A DNA stretch of 64,000 nucleotides. Source: DAIDKA01 sp963708865 (GTDB lineage Bacteria > Pseudomonadota > Gammaproteobacteria > Steroidobacterales > Steroidobacteraceae). Positions 11,901-21,912 of this stretch are shown piece after piece; position 1 is the stretch's first letter; the number at the start of each line of letters is the position of its first letter. A program made the position numbers and the translations under genes. The DNA lies in contig CAVPUC010000002.1 of NCBI GenBank assembly GCA_963708865.1, forward strand, positions 372,001 to 436,000, read 5' to 3'. Below the pieces are notes generated by a model. The model was not told where the DNA came from. It saw only the letters and a program-made list of their open reading frames with translations, and searched no databases.

Positions 11901-12950
11901 CTACGCGACACTCGCCTTGATGGTGTCATAGACGAAGCGCAGTTTGCCGACGACGCGGTCCGAGAGCACGAACGGATAGCCGTCCTGCAGCCCCAGGCCG
12001 CGGGTAAAATTGTTCAAGGCATAGGTGAGCGGCACCCACGCGCGGATCATGTCGTCAAATTCAGCCAGCGGGCTTGCGATCAGCAGCGCCGGCTCATCTT
12101 CACGACGCGGCTTGATCGAAACGCCGACGGATTCGGCCGTTTCCAGCGCATCGATCATATGCATCACATGCGCCCAGGACTCGGCCCAGTCCTCCCACGG
12201 ATGGGTGCTGGCGTAAGCACTGATGAAGTCGTTTTCCCAATTGGGGGGTGGCCCGTTCTGGTAATGACGGTCCAGAGCCGCTTGATAATTCACGCTGTCA
12301 TCGCCGAACAACTCGCGGAACTCCCCGAGCCTGGGTGTGTTCTCGATGAGGCGATCCCAGTAGTAATGCCCGATCTCGTGGCGGAAGTGACCCAATAAGG
12401 TCCGATACGGTTCATTCTGCCGGGTGCGCTGCTGTTCGCGGTAGACGTCATCGGCTTCGGCGACGTTGATGGTAATCAAGCCGTTGTCATGGCCGGTGAG
12501 CACCCGGCTCCAGTCGCCACCGGGCGTGGCCGAATCCTTCAGGAATTCAAATTCGACCCCGGTGGGATCCGCTGCCGTTTTGCTCGCCACCGGCAGCCCG
12601 AGCGTCAGGAGTGTGTAGAGCAGGCGACGTTTGGCCACTTCAAGGCGGTGCCAGGCCTCCTCGTTCCCGGGCTGACTTAAGTTGGGGATGACATGGGTGA
12701 GGCGGCAGGAGCGGCACAGCGCCTCGGGCTCGGCCACCGGCAGCGCCCAATTGCAGATCTGGTGGTTGATGGTGTTCGCACACAGCTTGTAGGCCTGATC
12801 ACCGTAATACCACAGCCCGTCGTTGCCGGTTTCGAGCGCCGCCATCTCCATATGGTCGGGCAGGAAGGCCAGATCATGCTGGCAATTCAGGCATCGGACA
12901 TTCTCGAAGAAGACGAGATTCTGGCAGTGGGTGCAGTGGAAGGTTTTCAT
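11901..12950 (-). CDS. Zinc-ribbon putative metallopeptidase
   Basis: A 349-aa protein. The N-terminus carries two CxxC knuckles (C6/C9 and C20/C23), a zinc ribbon, with a third CRSC pair near 79-82. The C-terminal part has HEIGH (H191-E192, H195) inside GHFRHEIGHYYW, a gluzincin-like zinc site, with a possible third ligand in WEDWAESWAH. This matches the zinc-ribbon/Peptidase_Mx-like family of unknown substrate. Start is ATG 12950. The open frame continues upstream only through a non-coding overlap with the YihY gene. Confidence 0.88.
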   Translation of the reverse strand: MKTFHCTHCQNLVFFENVRCLNCQHDLAFLPDHMEMAALETGNDGLWYYGDQAYKLCANTINHQICNWALPVAEPEALCRSCRLTHVIPNLSQPGNEEAWHRLEVAKRRLLYTLLTLGLPVASKTAADPTGVEFEFLKDSATPGGDWSRVLTGHDNGLITINVAEADDVYREQQRTRQNEPYRTLLGHFRHEIGHYYWDRLIENTPRLGEFRELFGDDSVNYQAALDRHYQNGPPPNWENDFISAYASTHPWEDWAESWAHVMHMIDALETAESVGVSIKPRREDEPALLIASPLAEFDDMIRAWVPLTYALNNFTRGLGLQDGYPFVLSDRVVGKLRFVYDTIKASVA

Positions 12951-13009
12951 GGATGCGCGATTTTGCCTGATCTTGTCGAGTCGGACTAAAGAGAGGGCGA
13001 AAGCGGCGC

Positions 13010-13948
13010 TCAGCCGGTGCGCCGCAGGCCCGGCGGCGCGCCCTGCGACGGGGCGGCGGCTGTGACCTTTCCCGGTGGTTGATCCTGACGCAATCCGCCC
13101 AGCACCGCAGTGAATTCGGCGCCGAAGAGAAAAATCTGCGCGGTGTAATACAACCACAGCAGCAGCGCCGCAAAGGATGCCGCGGCGCCAAAGGCCGTCG
13201 GTTGGGTGGAGTGCGCCAGGTACAGTCCGATCGCCCAGCGCCCGATATAGAACAGGACCGCCGTCAGTCCACCGCCGCTCAGCACCACGGACCAGGGCAG
13301 GCGTCGCGCCGGCATGTACCGGTAAATCAGTGCAAAAAGGCCGGAGATCAATCCGACCGAGATCAGCAGATCGAGACTGCCTATGATGCCGACCAAGGCG
13401 ACATGGTTTGCGGCAAAGTGGCTGCGCAGGGTCGCAAGGCAGGTGGTGACGGTCAACGACACCAGTAACAGAAAGCCGAGCGCCAGGATGAAGCCCACGG
13501 AGAGCAGGCGCCTGCGTATCCAGCCATGGATGCCGCGCGTCGCCGGTGTCGTGTCCACCCAGATCTGTTCCAGCGCATACTCCAGTGCCGCGAACACGGT
13601 GGTGGCGCTGATGACCAGTGTCACCGCGCTGACCCACGTCGCCAACACCCCTTGCGTCTGTTGCGAACTCTTCACGGCGCCAAGCAGGATGCGGGCGGTC
13701 GCGGGGCCGAAAAGATCGTTGAGCTGGGCGCCGATCTGGCCGTAGGCGGCGGTGCTGCCGATAATCAGGCCGGCGAATGTTGAGATGATCACGAGCAGCG
13801 GCGCAAGCGAGAAGGCGCAATAGAACGCGAGCGCGGCTCCGATCGTCGAGGCGTTATCGGAACTCCAGTATTGCGCTGCGCTGCCAAACAGGCGCGCGCC
13901 GTTCTTAAGGGGGCCTGCAAGGCGCATGGCGGGGCGTGGCCAAATCAT
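13010..13948 (-). CDS. YihY/UPF0761 family membrane protein
   Basis: A 312-aa inner-membrane protein with six hydrophobic segments. The family signature is visible: WSSDNASTIGAALAFYCAFSLAPLLVI at the start, then ALEYALEQIW, and at the end ALLLWLYYTAQIFLFGAEFTAVLG. Formerly mis-annotated as ribonuclease BN; physiological role is unclear. The C-terminal tail is cytosolic and basic. It lies upstream of the metallopeptidase on the same strand, with a 59-nt gap. Confidence 0.9.
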   Translation of the reverse strand: MIWPRPAMRLAGPLKNGARLFGSAAQYWSSDNASTIGAALAFYCAFSLAPLLVIISTFAGLIIGSTAAYGQIGAQLNDLFGPATARILLGAVKSSQQTQGVLATWVSAVTLVISATTVFAALEYALEQIWVDTTPATRGIHGWIRRRLLSVGFILALGFLLLVSLTVTTCLATLRSHFAANHVALVGIIGSLDLLISVGLISGLFALIYRYMPARRLPWSVVLSGGGLTAVLFYIGRWAIGLYLAHSTQPTAFGAAASFAALLLWLYYTAQIFLFGAEFTAVLGGLRQDQPPGKVTAAAPSQGAPPGLRRTG

Positions 13949-14083
13949 GGAAGGGTTGATGATGTCATTTCGCTGTCACTGCCGCGGCGGCGGCTGGTCG
14001 GCGCATTGCGCGATGGTCTGTCGGTTTAATCCCACAGGCAGATACGCCCGCGCGACGCGCACCAATCGGGCAGCATGGCGCCT

Positions 14084-15889
14084 ATGAAACGATTCAAATA
14101 TTCGCTGTGGTTGGTATTGCTGGTGCTCGCTCAATACGGGTGGCGTAGCCACGCCGCAGACACCCGAATCTCGGTGTTGAGTGCCGAACAGGTCATTCAG
14201 ATTCTGGATGACACCGTCGAATGGTACCGCGCGCTTGGAACACAGCAGCAGAATGCCACCCAGCCCAGCGATCTGCTGATTCTGTTCGCCAACCGGCAAA
14301 CGGCCGACAAGGTGGTCAGTCTCGCGTTCGATATCGCCCGTGCCAACGCGGAGCTACTGAGCAGCGAAGCGAGTTCCCAGGCCGCGAGCGCCGGGACCAC
14401 CCCCTCGCAATCACTCAGCCAGCAGCAGGCCCAGCTGGATGCGGAGCGGCAGGGCCTTCAGCAGGAAATGGCCTCCGACCGGCAGAAGCTCGCGGCGGCC
14501 GGCCAGGGCAGGGCGCAGATCGAGGCGAAGCTGTCCGAGCTTGAGGGTGAACTCGCAATGGTCAATGCCCGCAGGAATCTGCTCGATACGATGACGGAGT
14601 TCGTCAACGGCAGCGAACCGAAGGCCGCCAATGTGAATGCCTTGAAGGCGCAGATCGATGCGATTGCCGCGACGGTCCCGGCGGCGGCGCCTGCCGCCGC
14701 TGGCGCGAATCCGGCCAGCCCGGCAGCCGCGAGCGCTGCCGCCAGTGCCGCGGCGGTGCGCTATGGGATCTGGGATCTGGCCGCCGAGGTGCTGCATCAA
14801 CACACCAAGCTCGGCACTATCCGAGCGATTGATCAGCGCACCGCCGCGCTCGCCGACACCTTCCGCAAGATCAGTGCCGCGCCGCTCGCGCAACTGCAGG
14901 CCTATTCAGCCCGCTCCAACGGCCTCGCATCCCAGGCCGATCATGCCGACAGCGGCGCGCTCAAGGATCTGCGCAATCAATTCGATACGCTGGCGTGGCT
15001 ATTCAAACAGACCTCCGAGGTGCTGCTGCCATTGGGCAAGGAGCAGGTGCTGCTGCAGCAGTACCGCCACAACCTGGTCAGCTGGCGCGATTCGGTCGAG
15101 AAGCAGTATCACGAAGCCTGGACCGCGCTGGGTGTGCGCCTGGGCATCGTCGCTGGGATTTTGCTGGTGGTGTTCGCGCTGGGGGAGGTATGGCGCCGTG
15201 CGGTGCTTCGCTACGCACATGACATGCACCGCCGGTATCAGTTATTGCTGGTCAGAACCATCGTGGTGTGGACGGTCGCGCTCGCGGTGATCTGTCTGAG
15301 CTTTGTGACGCAGCTCAGCAGCTTCGCGACCTTCGCCGGCTTGCTGACCGCCGGCCTCGCGGTCGCCATGCAAAGCGTGCTCGTGTCGGTGGTGGGCTAT
15401 TTTTTCCTGATCGGCAAGTATGGAATTCGCGTCGGCGATCGAATCCAGATCGGTACGGTGGTCGGTGAAGTGCTGGACATCGGACTGGTGCGGCTTTATC
15501 TGCGGGAACTGAATCAGCAAGGCACCGCGGGCGCCACCGGCCGGGTGGTCGCCTTTGCCAATCTGATCGTGTTTCAGTCCTCCGGCGGACTGTTCAAGCA
15601 GATCGCGGATTCGGATCTGACGTGGCACGAGACGGTCTTGCCGCTGCCCCAGGTCAGCGACTACGCGGCGCTGAAAGCGAAACTGCTGGCGGCGATCGGG
15701 GCGGTGCTGGGCGCACACGGTGTGGCCGACGCACCGCAGGTGCAGATGCGTCTGGCCGGGGCGCGGATGGAGGCCCTGATTCGCTATCCGGTCAGCTTAA
15801 AGCAAGCCGCGGAGCTGGATGAGCGGGTCGCGCAGGCGGTGGTGAGCGCCCTGGCCGAGCCCAAGGACGCACCGCCCGCGCCGCGCTAG
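14084..15889 (+). CDS. MscS family mechanosensitive channel with long N-terminal domain
   Basis: A 601-aa protein. A signal peptide (1-25, cleavage near HAADT) is followed by a periplasmic region with Gln/Glu-rich coiled coil (about 110-190) and an Ala-rich linker. Two or three membrane helices (about 345-440) lead to the MscS core: the pore-lining helix FAGLLTAGLAVAMQSVLVSVVGYFFL and beta-domain YGIRVGDRIQIGTVVGEVLDIG. The C-terminal alpha/beta domain ends at 600. It releases osmolytes on hypo-osmotic shock; the large periplasmic part suggests a YjeP/MscK-like sensor role. Confidence 0.88.
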   Translation: MKRFKYSLWLVLLVLAQYGWRSHAADTRISVLSAEQVIQILDDTVEWYRALGTQQQNATQPSDLLILFANRQTADKVVSLAFDIARANAELLSSEASSQAASAGTTPSQSLSQQQAQLDAERQGLQQEMASDRQKLAAAGQGRAQIEAKLSELEGELAMVNARRNLLDTMTEFVNGSEPKAANVNALKAQIDAIAATVPAAAPAAAGANPASPAAASAAASAAAVRYGIWDLAAEVLHQHTKLGTIRAIDQRTAALADTFRKISAAPLAQLQAYSARSNGLASQADHADSGALKDLRNQFDTLAWLFKQTSEVLLPLGKEQVLLQQYRHNLVSWRDSVEKQYHEAWTALGVRLGIVAGILLVVFALGEVWRRAVLRYAHDMHRRYQLLLVRTIVVWTVALAVICLSFVTQLSSFATFAGLLTAGLAVAMQSVLVSVVGYFFLIGKYGIRVGDRIQIGTVVGEVLDIGLVRLYLRELNQQGTAGATGRVVAFANLIVFQSSGGLFKQIADSDLTWHETVLPLPQVSDYAALKAKLLAAIGAVLGAHGVADAPQVQMRLAGARMEALIRYPVSLKQAAELDERVAQAVVSALAEPKDAPPAPR

Positions 15890-15906
15890 GTCGCCCGTCC
15901 GCTCCT

Positions 15907-18072
15907 TTACGGGGGCGGGGCAGGTGGGCCGCCGCGTCCCGGGCCGGCTCCGGGGGGAGCCGCCTTGATGGCGTTGGCACGCGAGATCAGATACTCGCGC
16001 ACCGCCACCGCGTCTTCGGGTTTTAGATCGGCCCCGAAGTTGCCCATGCCTTTGTCCGCACGGCCGCCCTGCAATACCACCTGATCAAAACCCGGCTGCG
16101 TCCACAGCAGCGGCGAGACGGTGAGATTCGGGAAGCTGCTGCGCCCCTGCAGGCCGTTGGCGCCATGGCAGACCGAGCAGTACTGGGTATAGACCGCATT
16201 GCCGTGCGCGATCACATCGGCTGAGGCCGTGGACGGTGGCGGGTTGAGCGCCGGGGGGGTGTAGGGCGCCGGTTCCGGCAACACGGCGTTGCCGCCGAGG
16301 GCAAAGACCAGCATGCGTGCGTAGGTTGGGGCGAAGTAGCCGCCTTGTCCGACGCCACCGACGCTGGCGGCGATGTATTGCGTGCCATCAAGCGAGTAGG
16401 TGATCGGAGCGGCGTAGATCGCGGTCTTGGCGTCGAAGTTCCACAGCTTGGTGCCGCTCTTGGCATCGTAGGCGCTCAGGGTCTTGCCGCCGCCGTTACC
16501 CATGAAGACGAGGTTACCGGCGGTTGCGAGCACCCCGCTGGTGGGTCGTCCATTGGCGAACGGCTCCGCCTGCCACACGATCTTGCGGCTGACCGGGTCC
16601 CACGCTTCCAGCTTGCCTTTCACGCCCGATCGCGCGTAGGGCTGCAGCGTGCTCTGATCGACTTTCGCCCCCATGCTGACACCGAGACTGAAGTTGCCGG
16701 GCTTCTGCACGCTTCCGGGCGGCGGACCGGCCATCGTGAAGTAGGCTTCCCAGGCCGGGATGTAGACCAGGCCGGTGTCGGGACTGTAGGCATTCGGGTG
16801 CCAGCTGTGGCCGCCCTGCACGCCAGGGGCGAGGTCCCAGGGCGCCTTGCCGTAGCGCGCAGCCTCGATCACCTGTGGTCGACCGGTCTTCAGATCAACG
16901 CCGGTCGCCCAGTTTTCCTCGGTGAAGGGATCCGCACTCAGCAACTTGCCGGTCTTGGCCTCGATCACGTAGAAGAAGCCATTCTTCGATGGCTGCAGGA
17001 TGACGTGCTTCTTGGCGCCGCCGATCACCAGATCGGCCGTCATCATCGGACTGACGGCGTCATAGTCCCAGGAGTCGCCCGGGGTTTCCTGATAGTGCCA
17101 GACATACTCTCCGGTGTCGGGCTTCACCGCGACGATCGAGGCGGTATACAGGTCATCGCCCAGCGACGGCTCGCGGGTGTTTTCATTCCAGGGCGACGCA
17201 TTGCCGGTGCCGAAGTAGAGCAGGTCGGTCACCGGATCATAGACGGTGGCATCCCATACCGTGCCGCCGCCGCCGGCGATCTTCCAGAACTCACCGTTCC
17301 AGGATTTCGAAGCCTTCTCGAGCGCCTTGTTCTCGAACCCTTTGGCTGGATCGCCGGGGACCGTCCAGAAGCGCCAGACTTCCTTGCCGGTCTCGGCATC
17401 GAAGGCCGCGATCCAGCCGCGCACACCGTACTCACCGCCGGAGGCGCCGATGAATACCTTGCCCTTGGCGACGCGCGGCGCCATGGTGATGGAATAATGC
17501 TTGGCCATCTGCGGATCGAGGCCAAGACTGACGGGAACCGTGTCGGTGTCCCAGACTTTCTTGCCGGTCTTCGCGTCGATCGCCACCAGCCGCGCATCGA
17601 GCGTGCCGATGAAGATCTTGCCATTCCACGCCGCAATGCCGCGGTTCACGAGTCCGACGTTGTAGCGCAGGCGCTCGCCGCTGATATTGGGGTTGAAAGT
17701 CCATAGCGGCTTGCCGCTCTTCGCATCGAAGGCCTGCACGACATCGCGCGAGGTCGACACATAGAGCACCCCGTCGATGTACAGCGGCGAGCCGTGCTGA
17801 TCCTGGTTGGTCTCGTAGTCCCCGTACCACTTAAGCCCCAGCGTATTCACGTTGGCGTCATTGATCTGCTTCAGTGGGCTGAAGCGCTGCTCGGAGTAGG
17901 TCCCCCCGTAGGTCATCCACTGGCCGGGCTCTTTATTGGCATTGACCAGCCGCTTGGCGGTGACGTTGGCGGCAGGCGCCTCGGCCGCCGCCGTTTGAAT
18001 CAGGGAAACGCCGGCGACGAGGGTCGCGGACAGCAGCAAGCTCGTGCCCAGGGCGCGGCTACGGATCATCAT
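15907..18072 (-). CDS. PQQ-dependent alcohol dehydrogenase with C-terminal cytochrome c
   Basis: A 721-aa periplasmic quinohaemoprotein. Signal peptide 1-30; eight-bladed propeller (about 40-600) with tryptophan-docking repeats such as DAKTGKKVWDTD and AFDAETGKEVWRFW; a Pro-rich linker; cytochrome c (about 615-700) with CSVCH at 632-636 and a likely Met ligand in KGMGNF. It oxidises primary or secondary alcohols and passes electrons to a cytochrome. The catalytic Asp lies in WDYD (336-338 is Asp-Tyr-Asp). The usual vicinal Cys-Cys next to PQQ is missing: the sequence near 137-146 reads YNVGLVNRGI. ATG 18072 follows AGGGGG. Confidence 0.92.
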   Translation of the reverse strand: MMIRSRALGTSLLLSATLVAGVSLIQTAAAEAPAANVTAKRLVNANKEPGQWMTYGGTYSEQRFSPLKQINDANVNTLGLKWYGDYETNQDQHGSPLYIDGVLYVSTSRDVVQAFDAKSGKPLWTFNPNISGERLRYNVGLVNRGIAAWNGKIFIGTLDARLVAIDAKTGKKVWDTDTVPVSLGLDPQMAKHYSITMAPRVAKGKVFIGASGGEYGVRGWIAAFDAETGKEVWRFWTVPGDPAKGFENKALEKASKSWNGEFWKIAGGGGTVWDATVYDPVTDLLYFGTGNASPWNENTREPSLGDDLYTASIVAVKPDTGEYVWHYQETPGDSWDYDAVSPMMTADLVIGGAKKHVILQPSKNGFFYVIEAKTGKLLSADPFTEENWATGVDLKTGRPQVIEAARYGKAPWDLAPGVQGGHSWHPNAYSPDTGLVYIPAWEAYFTMAGPPPGSVQKPGNFSLGVSMGAKVDQSTLQPYARSGVKGKLEAWDPVSRKIVWQAEPFANGRPTSGVLATAGNLVFMGNGGGKTLSAYDAKSGTKLWNFDAKTAIYAAPITYSLDGTQYIAASVGGVGQGGYFAPTYARMLVFALGGNAVLPEPAPYTPPALNPPPSTASADVIAHGNAVYTQYCSVCHGANGLQGRSSFPNLTVSPLLWTQPGFDQVVLQGGRADKGMGNFGADLKPEDAVAVREYLISRANAIKAAPPGAGPGRGGPPAPPP

Positions 18073-18456
18073 GGAAACCCCCTAACGGTCTGACTACTAA
18101 TAGTGGTGCTGTAGGTGAGATCGGGATTTTAGCCCGAACATGCCTGGCCGGTGCGGCGGCATGCGTTATAAGTGCCGTGGTCGGTGCAACTGGAGCGTTG
18201 GATCGATCAATGGGCAGGAATTCACGTATCTTGTTAATTTTAAAGATATAAATGCGCTAAAGGTGGACGAACACGCAAAACCCGCCACGGTGTTGCCTCG
18301 ACAACCGATGGAAAGGCGCGGCATTTCTGGAGGACCGGGGTGAGCGGGGGCAATCGTTCCTCGTGACTCGCGTCACAGTCTGCTTGCTCCCCTGTTCATT
18401 GATGCTCCCGCCTGACCGATAACAGGGACGATGCCCGTTATCGCCTCACCCAGAAC
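18073..18456. promoter_or_regulatory. Divergent intergenic region with two inverted repeats
   Basis: A 384-nt stretch between the PQQ dehydrogenase (minus) and the PAS-GGDEF-EAL gene (plus), with no plausible gene. It contains a perfect palindrome, GTGAC-TCGC-GTCAC, at 18363-18376 and a hairpin at 18417-18443 (arms CGATAAC-A-GGG and CCC-GTTATCG, 6-nt loop) ending 13 nt before the ATG at 18457. The AT-rich block around 18225-18255 may hold a promoter. Confidence 0.4.
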
Positions 18457-21347
18457 ATGCACTTAGCCCGCTCCGAGCACGGTCTCAGCATCGCGCCCGC
18501 AACTGAACTGAGCGTTGCGATCGCGCTGCTGGAACGTCTGCCCGTGCCGGTACTCGCCCTTGATCAGCACGGCACCGTCCGCTATGCGAATGCCCAGGTG
18601 GTTCAGCTGTTCCGCTACGCTCAGGCCGAGCTCGTCGGCCAAGCCGTCGAGTTATTGTTCCCCGCCACGCTGCGTGTTCACGGTGGCCCCACCGTCATGC
18701 AATGGTGCAGCGGTGCCGAACGAATCGCCTCCGCCGCGGGTCTTCCGGTGCAGGGCATACGCAAGGACGGGACGCGGCTGCACCTGCATCTGCGGCGCGG
18801 CGAACTTGATGCCGGTGCGCAGCCCCTGACCCTGTGCCTCATCGAAGAGGACCGCGACATTCCGGCCATGCAGGATCTGGCGCTGACCGAGGCGCGTCTC
18901 AACGAGGCACAGCGTATCGCCCGAATCGGCAGCTGGACCTGGAATCTCACCAACGACACCCATTGGTGGTCTGATGAGCTGTATCGCATGCTGCGGCTGG
19001 ATCGCCGCGTTGAGACACGGCCGTACGAGCGGTTCCGGGCGCTGGTAAATCCGCAGGATCGCAGCCGCCTGGACCGTACCCGCGAACGAATGTTCGCCGG
19101 CGAGAAGGTCGACCCCGCCGAAGTGCGCGTCACGTTGGCCGACGGCTCCGAACTGATTATCGAAACACGCGGCGAGGCGACGCTCGATGAGCGCGGACAG
19201 CCGCTGATCGTGAGCGGAACACTGCAGGATGTGACGCAGCAGAAGGTCACGCAGACCGCCCTGCGATTGACCCAGACGCGTTATCGGGACACCCAGCGTA
19301 TGGCGCGGATCGGCAACTGGGAAGCGGATATCGCCACCGCCGATAGCTGGTGGTCGGAGGAGCTCTACCAGATCCTGGAAGAGGACCCCGCGACCTATCA
19401 GGCGAGTTTCGCCAATTTTCTGGCGCACGTGCATCCCGAGGATCGCCGCTCACTCGAGCAGCGCAGGAATCAAACGGTCGTCGCGCGCAATGTCCACTTT
19501 GAGTCCGAAGCGCGCCTGCTGCTGCCGCGCAGCGGCACCGCCAAGATCGTCCAGCTCTCGGTGGAAGTTCGCGAGGATGAGCGCGGCAATCCGGTCACCG
19601 TCGTGGGCACCGTTCATGACATCACCGAGCGTCGCGCACTTCAGACGCTGCTGCGTGAGAGCGAAACCCGCTATGCGAGCACCGTCGAGCTGGCGGCTGT
19701 TGGCATCGCGCACGTTGATCCGGCCGGTCATCTGATCTGGAGCAACAGCTGGTTGCGCGACATGCTCGGCTATACGCAGGAGGAACTCAGCAGGCTCACC
19801 GTCTGGCAGATATCCCACCCCGAGGATGTCCATATCACGGACATCGATCGCGGCCAGGATGCATGCGTCGGAACTCGATTCGATGCGGATCGAGAAACGC
19901 TACCTGTGCAAGGACGGCAAGACCATCTGGGTGAAGATTGCCGCGGCGCCGCGCTACGATCTGGACGGCAAACTGCTGTACGACATCGCGATCGTCGAGG
20001 ACATCACGCCGCGCAAGATCGCCGAGGAGCGCATTCGCTATCTGGCCACGCACGATGAGCTGACCGGGCTGCCCAATCGGGCAGCCTTCGCGGAACTTCT
20101 CGGGCATGCCCTGGAGGGTGCGCAGCGGCACGGCCGCAAATGCGCGATCCTGTTCATTGATCTGGATCGATTCAAGATCGTCAACGATTCACTCGGCCAC
20201 GAGGCGGGCGATAAGGTACTCAAGGAAGTCGCACAGCGTCTGCGCGCCTGCGTCCGTAGTTCCGATGTGGTGGGACGTTTCGGCGGTGATGAATTCATCG
20301 TGCTGCTGGACCCCATCGCCGACCACGCTGCTGGGGCTGCCGTTGCCGCCAGTATTCTCTCGGCCATGCTCAGGCCGGTGCGGGTCCTCAGCTACGAATG
20401 TCGGGTCACCGCCAGCATCGGTATCGCGCGCTTCCCTGAGGATGCCACCGATGCGCAGACGCTGATGAAGCAGGCCGACATGGGCATGTACCTCGCCAAG
20501 GATGAAGGCAAGAACAACTTCCAGTTCTACTCGGGGGTGATCTGCGCCGATGTCGGTGGAACGGATGGTACTCGAGACGCATCTGGTGCACGCGCTCGAG
20601 CGCAACGAGCTCTTCCTCGAGTATCAGCCGAAGATCCAGCTGTCCACGGGCCGCATCTGCGGCGTCGAAGCGCTGCTGCGGTGGAGGAATCCGCAATTGG
20701 GTGTGCTGTCCCCGAACGCCTTCGTGACGCTGGCCGAGGATACCGGCCTGATCGTCCCCATCGGCAAATGGGTGCTGCGCACGGCCTGCGCCCAGAGCAT
20801 GGCCTGGCAGCGCCTGGGCCTGCCGCCGCTGGTCATCGCGGTCAACCTGTCGCCGCGGCAATTCAAGGATCCGGCGCTGGTGGATGTCATCACGGCGGCG
20901 CTGCAGGAGAGCGGATTGCCGGCGCACTGCCTGGAGCTGGAAATCACCGAGACCATGATCATGAACAGCGTCGATCAGGCGGCACAGACCGCAGCCGTCA
21001 TCAAGTCACTGGGCGTGCGCCTGGCCATCGATGACTTCGGCACAGGGTATTCTTCGCTGTCACAGTTGAAGCAGTTTCCCATCGACACCTTGAAAATTGA
21101 TCGCTCCTTCGTTCGCGAACTTCCCGGCAATCCGGATGACCAGGCGATCACCGAGGCCATCATCTCGCTGGGCAAGGCCCTGGGAGTCAATATCGTTGCC
21201 GAGGGAGTTGAAACGGCTGCCCAGGCACAGTTCCTGCGCGAGCGTGCCTGCGATGAGGTGCAGGGATTTCTCTACAGCAAACCCTGTGACGCGGAGACCT
21301 TCGTGCGGTTCTTTACCCAAGGCAATGCACGCATTGGTCGCCAGTAG
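18457..21347 (+). pseudogene. PAS-GGDEF-EAL c-di-GMP protein, two frameshifts
   Basis: Corrected length is about 962 aa: four PAS-like domains (about 25-130, 145-270, 285-400, 410-520), then GGDEF (about 525-690) and EAL (about 700-950). GGDEF carries HDELTGLPNRAAF and GRFGGDEF with an RSSD inhibitory site; EAL carries VEALLRW, LEITETMIM, IDDFGTGYSSL and VAEGVET, so both synthesis and breakdown of c-di-GMP are possible. The frame shifts once around 19855-19865 and once near 20540; deleting one base at each place joins all parts without losing conserved residues. Probably sequence errors. No membrane segment or signal peptide is seen. Confidence 0.85.
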
Positions 21348-21493
21348 CGCCCCATCCGAGCGCAAGACTCGGAGAATTCCTACGTTGTAACGCGAAAGCC
21401 GCGGGCGCTCGGACGGCATCCCGCCGATAGTGACTCCGGCGCTGCCGCGGCATCATGGCCCCTGCCAAGGTCAGACTGACGCGGGAGAAATTT

Positions 21494-21892
21494 ATGGTAC
21501 GCAGATCCGGCCCGTTAGCCATCACGGCCATCATCGCGGCAGCGGGAATGATTGCCGGCTGTGCCACCGAGGGCCCTCCACCCGTGGAGGAAGTGACCCG
21601 GGCACAAACCCTGATTGATCAGGCAGACAAGGCCGGTGTACAGCGCTTTGCGGCAGCGGATCTGCAGCGCGCCCACGATGAGCTGAGCGATGCCCAAAAA
21701 GACAACAGCGCGGGCAAATACACCGAGGCGCGTCGCGAGGCGGAATCCGCCGAGGTGGACGCGGATCTTGCCACCGCCCGCGCCTCCGAAGGGGCGGCCC
21801 TCCAGGCAGCCCGTGAGGTGGTGCAGGGTAACGAGACGCTGCGTCAGGAGTCGGCTCGTGGCGCGGTCAGCGCGGCTCCGGCCCCGAACTGA
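21494..21892 (+). CDS. DUF4398-type lipoprotein
   Basis: A 132-aa lipoprotein precursor: MVRRSGPLAITAIIAAAG leads to the lipobox IAGC near residue 25. The mature part is helical (TLIDQADKAGVQRFAAADLQRAHDEL, then YTEARREAESAEVDADLATARA), the pattern of DUF4398 proteins that precede OmpA-family lipoproteins. ATG 21494 is chosen over the earlier in-frame ATG because it gives a proper signal peptide. Its stop overlaps the start region of the next gene. Confidence 0.82.
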   Translation: MVRRSGPLAITAIIAAAGMIAGCATEGPPPVEEVTRAQTLIDQADKAGVQRFAAADLQRAHDELSDAQKDNSAGKYTEARREAESAEVDADLATARASEGAALQAAREVVQGNETLRQESARGAVSAAPAPN

Positions 21893-21912
21893 TGCCATTC
21901 CAGGAGATTGTC

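Noticed and set aside
11901..13820. A 639-codon minus-strand frame containing the metallopeptidase
   Set aside because: Only the part from ATG 12950 matches a protein family; the upstream part overlaps the YihY gene in another frame.
16345..17706. A 453-codon plus-strand frame opposite the PQQ dehydrogenase
   Set aside because: Shadow of the real gene; no motif, no ribosome-binding site.
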